A stretch of DNA of 7,164 bases from an uncultured Prevotellaceae bacterium. Its GTDB lineage: Bacteria > Bacteroidota > Bacteroidia > Bacteroidales > Bacteroidaceae. The notes under the pieces are model-generated. The model was not told where the DNA came from. It was given only the letters and a program-made list of their open reading frames with translations, and ran no database searches. Both the position numbers and the translations under genes were made by a program. This document shows positions 1 to 5,107 of this stretch, piece by piece. The DNA lies in assembly GCA_946539475.1 (NCBI GenBank), contig CAMNHM010000138.1, forward strand, positions 1-7,164, in the 5' to 3' direction. Every line of letters starts with the position of its first letter. Position 1 is the stretch's first letter.

Positions 1-608
1 TCCTGGAGCCCATCGACAAGCCCAATAGCGGCAATACCGTCTTCACCGACAGCTATCTGCGCGAGCACTTCGGACGTCAGTATTTCAAGGATCAGCAGAC
101 CATCCTTCCGAAGGACGGGCAGAAGGTCAAGGCCGAGTTCAAGCAAGAACAGGCCCCTGCCGGCTTCGGGCGGGGATTCGGACAGGCACAGCCCGCTCAG
201 CCCGAGGTGAAGACCGTCAAGCAGACGCTCACCTGGCACGCCCTCGACAGTGAGAACTACAACGTGAAGCTCTTCCGCTTTGCCGAGAAATGGGGCACAA
301 AGGTCTATGGTGTCCTCTTCTGGGCCGTTACCATCATCGATTGTGAAGAGGATATCGAGAATGTACGCCTGGCTGTCGGGTCGAACTCGGCCTCGATGTG
401 GTGGCTCAATGGCGAGGAGGCACTCCTGCTCTCCGGCGACCGCCGAATGGTGAAGGACGATGCGATGTCGGCGCGCCTGACGCTGAAGAAAGGCCGCAAC
501 ATCCTGCGCGGAGCCGTCATCAACGGTCCGGGTATGAGCGACTTCTGTGTGCGCTTCATCGATGAGAAAGGTAATCCCGTAAAGAACTATTCAATTAAAG
601 TACAGTAA
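1..608 (+). CDS. C-terminal part of a secreted carbohydrate-active protein with a beta-sandwich accessory domain (5' partial)
   Basis: The frame is open from the window edge (first full codon at 3) to TAA at 606-608, giving about 201 residues; the start and any catalytic domain lie upstream. The part seen reads like a sugar-binding jelly-roll found at the end of Bacteroidota esterases and glycosidases: an opening strand (FTDSYLREHFG), a PKDG turn, then a core with SMWWLNGEE at about 402-428 and a LKKGRNILRG strand at about 484-513, followed by a final FCVRFIDEKG strand. The WLNG and LKKGxN pattern is typical of domains resembling the GH2 N-terminal sandwich. A low-complexity stretch rich in Gln, Pro, Ala and Gly (codons 144-206, with GFGRGFGQ) interrupts the domain. 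It ends 5 bp before the GH43 gene, so the two are almost surely co-transcribed. The enzyme class is not visible; an esterase of a hemicellulose or pectin locus is a guess. The GTG at 207 is not a credible start because the domain begins earlier. Confidence 0.7.
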   Translation, partial: LEPIDKPNSGNTVFTDSYLREHFGRQYFKDQQTILPKDGQKVKAEFKQEQAPAGFGRGFGQAQPAQPEVKTVKQTLTWHALDSENYNVKLFRFAEKWGTKVYGVLFWAVTIIDCEEDIENVRLAVGSNSASMWWLNGEEALLLSGDRRMVKDDAMSARLTLKKGRNILRGAVINGPGMSDFCVRFIDEKGNPVKNYSIKVQ

Positions 609-613
609 AGACA

Positions 614-2068
614 ATGAAAAGACTACATAGCATCCTTGCGGCATTGGCATTGGCAACAGCTGCAAACGCCCAGGTCGGCAATCCGTATATTCACGACCCA
701 TCGACCATCGCTGAGTGCGACGGCAAGTATTATACCTTCGGCACTGGCGGCGGAGGACTCATCTCCGAGAACGGCTGGAGCTGGCATAGCGGAGCAGAGC
801 GTCCAGGCGGAGGAGCGGCTCCCGACATGATCAAGATTGGCGACCGCTATCTCTGCATCTACGGAGCCACCGGCGGCGGACTCGGCGGTGGACACAGCGG
901 CCGCATCCTTACGATGTGGAACAAGACGCTCGATCCGAAGTCGCCCGACTTCAAATGGTCGACGGCTATCGAGGTCTGCTCCAGCGACGGTATGGAGGAT
1001 CAAGACGCTATCGACCCAGGCATCCTCCTCGATCCTACGACGGGACGCCTCTGGGCCAGCTACGGCACCTATTTCGGCACCATCCGCCTCATCGAGCTCG
1101 ATCCGCTGACGGGCGAGCGTGTGGCTGGTAATAAGGAAAAGGACATTGCCATCGACTGTGAGGCCACTGACCTCATCTATCGTGACGGGTGGTACTATCT
1201 GCTGGGAACGCACGGCACCTGCTGCGACGGTGTTAACTCTACCTATAACATCGTGGTAGGGCGCTCGAAGAGCGTTGAGGGCCCCTATATCGACAACGTG
1301 GGTCGCGACATGTATCACGGCGGTGGCCGTATGGTGGTCGCTGCCGGCGACCGTAAGACTGGTGCCGGACACTTCGGACGTACCATCGTCGACGATGGCG
1401 TGGAGATCATGTCTTTCCACTGGGAGGCCGATTTCGACCTGGGCGGCCGCTCGACGCTGGCCATCCGTCCGCTACTCTGGAAGAACGACTGGCCCGTAGC
1501 CGGCGAACAGGTGAAGGCAGGCACTTATTCCATCGAGAGCGAGCGACGCGGGTACTCTCTTGAACTGGCAGTCGATTTCGTCCGTATGAATGTGCCCCGT
1601 CAGGGTGGCTTCGGCCGGCCGCAGGCAAACGCCGCTCCCCCGCAGGCTATCCCCAACCAGACACTTGACGAGGTGAAAGGCTCGTGGCCCGAAGGCGACA
1701 TCGCTGTACGATGCAGCGACTATATGTTCCGTCCCTGGCAGCGTTGGCAGGTAGTGCCCGTTCCCGAGCGAGGAGGCACCATCTGCGGCCCGCTCTACGT
1801 CATACGTATCGAAGGCACCAATCGCGCCCTGACCGCTACCGACAAGCTCGAAGTCATCACTCGTGAGGAGCAGCCCGATCTAGACGAGCAGCTGTGGCGT
1901 ATCGAACAACTCACTGACGGCACTTATCGCATCATGCCCTACGTCATCCCCGGACAGGAGGGCAAGAACAGCAAGTACTGCCTCTATTCCGCTGGCGACA
2001 GCACACCCACGTTGGCTGAGTACGACTTCTCGAGCGACAACTCGAAATGGAATTTCCGCACGCATTGA
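614..2068 (+). CDS. Secreted glycoside hydrolase family 43, arabinanase-like, with C-terminal ricin-like beta-trefoil
   Basis: The product has 484 residues. Residues 1-20 are a Sec signal peptide ending ANA-Q, so it is exported, probably to the periplasm or beyond. Residues about 21-300 form a GH43 five-bladed propeller. The three expected acidic residues are visible: D28 in the HDPS motif (general base), D134 in DAIDPG (pKa modulator) and E183 in CEATD (general acid). The CCDGVNSTYNIVVGRS block (203-218) and GHFG near 256 are typical of endo-1,5-alpha-L-arabinanases, so hydrolysis of alpha-L-arabinofuranosyl linkages is the best guess; other GH43 specificities are possible. A GGFGRPQ/Pro/Ala insert (329-349) precedes a C-terminal region with QRW (376-378), QLW (426-428) and SKW (477-479), the QxW signature of ricin-type beta-trefoil lectins, probably glycan-binding. 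The ATG at 614 is chosen because it directly precedes the signal peptide; it lies 5 bp after the upstream stop and has no strong Shine-Dalgarno site. Confidence 0.88.
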   Translation: MKRLHSILAALALATAANAQVGNPYIHDPSTIAECDGKYYTFGTGGGGLISENGWSWHSGAERPGGGAAPDMIKIGDRYLCIYGATGGGLGGGHSGRILTMWNKTLDPKSPDFKWSTAIEVCSSDGMEDQDAIDPGILLDPTTGRLWASYGTYFGTIRLIELDPLTGERVAGNKEKDIAIDCEATDLIYRDGWYYLLGTHGTCCDGVNSTYNIVVGRSKSVEGPYIDNVGRDMYHGGGRMVVAAGDRKTGAGHFGRTIVDDGVEIMSFHWEADFDLGGRSTLAIRPLLWKNDWPVAGEQVKAGTYSIESERRGYSLELAVDFVRMNVPRQGGFGRPQANAAPPQAIPNQTLDEVKGSWPEGDIAVRCSDYMFRPWQRWQVVPVPERGGTICGPLYVIRIEGTNRALTATDKLEVITREEQPDLDEQLWRIEQLTDGTYRIMPYVIPGQEGKNSKYCLYSAGDSTPTLAEYDFSSDNSKWNFRTH

Positions 2069-2069
2069 T

Positions 2070-2112
2070 GGCAGAGTGGGGCGTTGTTCCTTGAAGAGCC
2101 CCTCTGCCTTTT
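2070..2112 (+). terminator. First stem-loop after the GH43 gene, probable terminator
   Basis: The arm GGCAGAGTGGGG (2070-2081) pairs with CCCCTCTGCC (2099-2108), with a small bulge at 2076-2077 and a loop of about 17 nt, and is followed by TTTT at 2109-2112. It begins 2 nt after the GH43 stop codon. The short T run makes it the weaker of two consecutive terminator candidates. Confidence 0.6.
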
Positions 2113-2128
2113 GCAATTTGTTTCCGTC

Positions 2129-2166
2129 CCCGCTTCCTTGGCATCCCGCCTGAGGAAGCGGGTTTT
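2129..2166 (+). terminator. Rho-independent terminator closing the GH43 operon
   Basis: A perfect 10-bp GC-rich stem, CCCGCTTCCT (2129-2138) with AGGAAGCGGG (2153-2162), encloses a 14-nt loop. It is followed at once by TTTT and, after GTTAC, by another T6 run (2172-2177). This is a classic intrinsic terminator for the + strand. There is no matching A tract upstream, so it should not act on the minus strand. It separates the glycan operon from the htpG promoter 29 bp downstream. Confidence 0.85.
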
Positions 2167-2194
2167 GTTACTTTTTTCTCCCCTCCATTCTGTT

Positions 2195-2211
2195 TTGGCA
2201 CGATATTTGCA
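2195..2211 (+). promoter_or_regulatory. Sigma-54 (RpoN) -24/-12 promoter for htpG
   Basis: TTGGCACG-ATAT-TTGCA (2195-2211) matches the sigma-54 consensus YTGGCACG-N4-TTGCW at every defined position, with GG (2197-2198) and GC (2209-2210) separated by the required 10 nt. The predicted transcription start is near 2222, giving a leader of about 42 nt, rich in A, before the htpG ATG. Sigma-54 promoters need an enhancer-binding ATPase; no activator site is identified here. An overlapping GATATTTG (2202-2209) resembles the Bacteroidota -7 box TAnnTTTG with one mismatch, but no TTTG lies at the matching -33 distance, so the primary-sigma alternative is weaker. Confidence 0.72.
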
Positions 2212-2263
2212 ATACGAAGAGCAGGACATTAAACAGAATAAAAAAAACGAAACAAAGCAAACT

Positions 2264-4324
2264 ATGCAAAAAGGTAACATTGGTGTGACGACCGAGAACA
2301 TCTTTCCGGTCATCAAGAAATTCCTCTACAGTGATCACGAGATTTTCCTTCGTGAGATGGTGTCAAATGCAGTCGATGCTACACAGAAGCTGAAAACACT
2401 CCAAGAGAAGGGCGACTTCAAGGGAGAGCTGGGCGACCTGACGGTACACGTAGCAATGGATGCCGACAAGGGAACCATTACCATCAGCGATCATGGTATC
2501 GGCATGACCGAGGAGGAAATCGACAAGTATATCAACCAGATAGCCTTCTCGGGCGTGAACGACTTCCTGGAGAAGTACAAGGACCAGGCCAATAGTATCA
2601 TTGGACACTTCGGACTGGGCTTCTACTCAAGTTTCATGGTGTCGAAGAAGGTGGAGATCATCACACGTTCGTATCGCGACGATGCAAAAGCCGTGAAGTG
2701 GACCTGCGACGGAAGCCCTGCATACGAGATTGACGACGCTGAACGCGAGGAACGCGGTACGGACATCGTGCTTTACATAGACGACGACTGTCGTGAGTTC
2801 CTCGACAAGCAGAAGCTCGAGCAGCTGCTGCAGAAGTACTGCAAGTTCCTGCCCGTACCCGTGGCTTTCGGAAAGAAACAGGAGTGGTCGAAAGACGAGA
2901 AGAAGATGGTGGACACTGCCGAGGACAACATTATTAATAATGTAGAGCCGCTGTGGACCAAGACGCCGTCGACGCTAAAGGATGAGGACTATAAGTCGTT
3001 CTACCGCACACTCTATCCTATGCAGGATGAGCCGCTGTTCTGGATTCACCTTAACGTTGACTATCCTTTCCACCTGACAGGTATCCTCTACTTCCCGCGC
3101 ATCAAGAACTCCCTGGAGCTACAGAAGAATCGCATACAGCTATATTGCAACCAAGTGTTTGTCACAGATCAGGTAGAGGGCATTGTCCCAGAGTTCCTCA
3201 CGCTGCTGCACGGCGTGATTGACTCACCCGACATCCCGCTGAATGTCTCGCGTAGTTACTTGCAGAGCGACCGTGAGGTGAAGAAGATCTCGACCTATAT
3301 CACCAAGAAGGTGTCCGACCGCCTGAAGTCTATCTTCGCAGAGGACCGCAAGGCATACGAGGAGAAGTGGGATCACCTGAAGCTCTTCATTAACTATGGC
3401 ATCCTGACCGAAGAGAACTTCTACGATCGTGCAAAGGACTTCTCACTGCTAAAGGACGTCGACGGCAAGTATTTCACCTTCGACGAGTATCGCAAGCTCA
3501 TAGAGGCCTCCCAGAAGGATAAGAACGACACACTCGTCTATCTCTATGCCACCGACCGCGACGAGCAGTATTCCTACATCCACGCTGCCCAGGACAAGGG
3601 CTACTCCGTGTTGCTGTTTGACGGGCAGCTCGACGTACCCTGTATACAAACGCTCGAACAGAAATTCGAGAAGAGCCGCTTCGCGCGTGTTGATGCCGAT
3701 ACCATCGATCACCTGATACAGAAGGACGACGACCAGAAATCGACACTGACAGACGCCGAACGTGACAATTTGTCAGAAGTGTTCCGCTCACAGCTGCCAA
3801 AGATGGACAAAGTGGAATTTATGGTTGAGGTGAATGCCCTTGGCGAGGAACAGCGCCCGGTGGTGATTACACAGAACGAGTGGATGCGGCGTATGAAGGA
3901 GATGAGCCGCTATCAGAGTGGCATGGGCTTCTACGGAGAAATGCCCGACTCGATGAATATCGTCCTGAACAGCGACCATCGCTTGGTGAAGCAGATCCTC
4001 GAAGATGCCCAGCAGGCTCTTGGCGAGCAGCTGAAGCCTATTGAGGCTGAGCTGCGCGGACAGGAGGCTCGTCTGGCCGCCCTGAACCAGCAGACTGAGA
4101 AGAAGAAATACGACGAGATTACCCAAGAGGAGAAGGACGACAAGGAAGCCACTCAGCACGCCATCGACGAGCAGAAGCAAAAGCGTGAGCAACTCATCGG
4201 CGACTATGCTGCAAAGAACGACGTCGTCCATCAGCTCATCGACCTCGCCCTGCTGCAGAACGGTATGCTGCGTGGGGCTGCCCTCGATGCCTTCCTGCGC
4301 CGCTCGGTTGAGATGATCAAGTAA
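2264..4324 (+). CDS. htpG: Molecular chaperone HtpG (bacterial Hsp90)
   Basis: This is a 686-residue cytosolic ATP-dependent chaperone that acts as a homodimer and remodels client proteins, usually with DnaK. The start at ATG 2264 gives MQKGNIGVTTENIF, the N-terminus usual in Bacteroidota; the frame is open farther upstream to 2084, but that stretch holds a terminator and the promoter. The GHKL ATPase domain is complete: E31 and N35 in REMVSNAVDA, DHGIGM (76-81), the lid glycines GHFGLGFYS (114-122) and GTDIVLYI (165-172). The middle domain has PLWTK and the SPDIPLNVSR client and ATPase segment. The C-terminal domain ends VVHQLIDLALLQNGML and has no eukaryotic MEEVD tail. Residues about 578-650 are a charged, coiled-coil-like stretch that makes it longer than E. 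coli HtpG (624 aa). It is likely monocistronic. Regulation is probably through the sigma-54 site; no CIRCE operator is present upstream. Confidence 0.97.
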   Translation: MQKGNIGVTTENIFPVIKKFLYSDHEIFLREMVSNAVDATQKLKTLQEKGDFKGELGDLTVHVAMDADKGTITISDHGIGMTEEEIDKYINQIAFSGVNDFLEKYKDQANSIIGHFGLGFYSSFMVSKKVEIITRSYRDDAKAVKWTCDGSPAYEIDDAEREERGTDIVLYIDDDCREFLDKQKLEQLLQKYCKFLPVPVAFGKKQEWSKDEKKMVDTAEDNIINNVEPLWTKTPSTLKDEDYKSFYRTLYPMQDEPLFWIHLNVDYPFHLTGILYFPRIKNSLELQKNRIQLYCNQVFVTDQVEGIVPEFLTLLHGVIDSPDIPLNVSRSYLQSDREVKKISTYITKKVSDRLKSIFAEDRKAYEEKWDHLKLFINYGILTEENFYDRAKDFSLLKDVDGKYFTFDEYRKLIEASQKDKNDTLVYLYATDRDEQYSYIHAAQDKGYSVLLFDGQLDVPCIQTLEQKFEKSRFARVDADTIDHLIQKDDDQKSTLTDAERDNLSEVFRSQLPKMDKVEFMVEVNALGEEQRPVVITQNEWMRRMKEMSRYQSGMGFYGEMPDSMNIVLNSDHRLVKQILEDAQQALGEQLKPIEAELRGQEARLAALNQQTEKKKYDEITQEEKDDKEATQHAIDEQKQKREQLIGDYAAKNDVVHQLIDLALLQNGMLRGAALDAFLRRSVEMIK

Positions 4325-4345
4325 AGGGGATAGAAGACGTCCGCT

Positions 4346-4366
4346 AGTTTATACAGCGTATAAATT
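4346..4366. repeat. AT-rich palindrome upstream of the rubrerythrin promoter
   Basis: TTTATAC-AGC-GTATAAA (4348-4364) is a perfect 7-bp inverted repeat with a 3-nt centre; it extends to 9 bp if one G-T pair is allowed. It lies 21 bp after the htpG stop and about 26 bp upstream of the -33 element. The form suits a regulator operator; a weak hairpin at the htpG mRNA end is the alternative. Confidence 0.5.
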
Positions 4367-4376
4367 GCTGAACAAA

Positions 4377-4413
4377 AGGCAGAAAAAACTTGCAAAGCTG
4401 GTTTTTTCTGCCT
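4377..4413. repeat. 13-bp perfect inverted repeat between htpG and rubrerythrin
   Basis: AGGCAGAAAAAAC (4377-4389) and GTTTTTTCTGCCT (4401-4413) are exact reverse complements around an 11-nt loop. In RNA it would be a long A/U-rich hairpin and could end htpG transcripts, but the sequence after it (ATCTTTGC) lacks a U tract. In DNA its arms abut the -33 and -7 elements of the next gene, so it may be an operator instead. The symmetry is certain; the function is not. Confidence 0.6.
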
Positions 4414-4420
4414 ATCTTTG
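4390..4420 (+). promoter_or_regulatory. Bacteroidota-type -33/-7 promoter for the rubrerythrin gene
   Basis: TATCTTTG (4413-4420) matches the -7 consensus TAnnTTTG exactly, and TTG at 4390-4392 sits 20 nt upstream as a partial -33 element. Transcription should start near 4427, leaving an A-rich leader of about 37 nt before the ATG at 4464. A short repeat, AAACA-GAA-TGTTT (4422-4434), covers the predicted start point. Confidence 0.75.
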
Positions 4421-4463
4421 CAAACAGAATGTTTCACCAACTAATTAAGAACAAATACAGAGT

Positions 4464-5021
4464 ATGAAGAAAAAGTTTATCTGCGCCGTTTGTGGATATA
4501 TCTACGAAGGCGATGCCGCCCCTGAGAAGTGCCCCGTATGTAAGGCTCCCGCCTCGAAGTTCACCGAGCTGAAGGAAGAAGGAGAGGTGACCTATGCCAC
4601 TGTCCACCGGCTGGGTGACGGCAAGATTGAGGGTGTGCCCGAAGATATGATTGAGGCGCTGCGCCACAATTTCAATGGCGAGTGCAGCGAGGTGGGAATG
4701 TATCTGGCAATGGCTCGTCAGGCTGATCGCGAGGGCTATCCCGAAGTGGCAGAGGCCTTTAAGCGCTATGGCCTGGAGGAAGCCGTACACGCTGCTCAGT
4801 TTGCTGAGTTGCTAGGGGAGGTGGTCTACGACACAAAGACCAATCTCGAGAAACGCGCCGCTGCTGAAGAGGGCGCCTGCGCTGACAAGTTCGAACTGGC
4901 AAAGCGGGCTAAGGCAATGGGCTTCGATGCTATCCATGATATGGTTCATGAGGCAGCAAAGGACGAGGCTCGTCACGGTGCCGGTTTTGCAGGGCTGCTG
5001 AAGCGCTACTTTGGTAAGTAA
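4464..5021 (+). CDS. rbr: Reverse rubrerythrin (N-terminal rubredoxin plus diiron domain), peroxide reductase
   Basis: This 185-residue cytosolic protein is expected to reduce hydrogen peroxide to water with electrons from NAD(P)H through a rubredoxin-type partner, protecting an anaerobe from oxygen. The rubredoxin centre comes first: C7-x2-C10 and C23-x2-C26 bind one iron, with the short 12-residue spacing found in rubrerythrins. The four-helix diiron domain follows, with candidate ligands E73 and E76 (NGECSEVG), E94/E97, E106 and H109 (EEAVH), E135/E136, and E168 and H171 (DEARHG). This order is the reverse of classical rubrerythrin, where rubredoxin is C-terminal, and matches the reverse rubrerythrins of Clostridium and Bacteroides. 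The ATG at 4464 puts the first Cys pair at residue 7 as usual in the family. The gene has its own promoter, and a terminator-like hairpin follows 45 nt after the stop codon, so it is probably monocistronic. Confidence 0.93.
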   Translation: MKKKFICAVCGYIYEGDAAPEKCPVCKAPASKFTELKEEGEVTYATVHRLGDGKIEGVPEDMIEALRHNFNGECSEVGMYLAMARQADREGYPEVAEAFKRYGLEEAVHAAQFAELLGEVVYDTKTNLEKRAAAEEGACADKFELAKRAKAMGFDAIHDMVHEAAKDEARHGAGFAGLLKRYFGK

Positions 5022-5066
5022 GGCTGAAAAAAGTAAAAAAGAAAAAGCTTGAAGGTAATAATTAGA

Positions 5067-5107
5067 AGAAAAGTCCGTTTTATCATTAAGATGAAACGGA
5101 CTTTTCT
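5067..5107 (+). terminator. Terminator-like 14-bp hairpin overlapping the lipoprotein start codon
   Basis: AGAAAAGTCCGTTT (5067-5080) and AAACGGACTTTTCT (5094-5107) pair perfectly around a 13-nt loop (5081-5093). The A tract, GC-containing stem and TTTTCTCT end are those of a bidirectional intrinsic terminator suited to the rubrerythrin mRNA. The loop contains ATG 5091-5093 of the next gene and the right arm encodes its codons 2-6, so the same hairpin could also hinder translation of the lipoprotein. Confidence 0.72.

Noticed and set aside
207..608. GTG at 207 as a true start of a short protein
   Set aside because: The frame is open to the window edge and the upstream residues (YLREHFG, PKDG) belong to the same accessory domain.
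623..1420. 265-codon minus-strand frame opposite the GH43 gene
   Set aside because: The + strand has clear catalytic motifs across the same stretch; the reverse translation is low in recognisable features and has no promoter or partner gene.
2084..2263. In-frame upstream extension of htpG that would add 60 residues
   Set aside because: The extension spans a perfect terminator hairpin and the promoter, has no family similarity, and the conserved HtpG N-terminus MQKGNIGVTTEN begins at 2264.
2069..2263. CIRCE-type heat-shock operator before htpG
   Set aside because: No TTAGCACTC-N9-GAGTGCTAA or near match is present; the inverted repeats here are GC-rich terminator stems.
4422..4434. AAACA-GAA-TGTTT repeat at the predicted rubrerythrin transcription start
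   Set aside because: Only 5 bp per arm in AT-rich sequence; too short to call an operator by itself, so it is only mentioned with the promoter.
5049..5090. TTG start for the lipoprotein, adding 14 residues
   Set aside because: It would put a long, very basic stretch before a complete lipoprotein signal peptide; ATG 5091 gives a normal one ending in the lipobox Cys.
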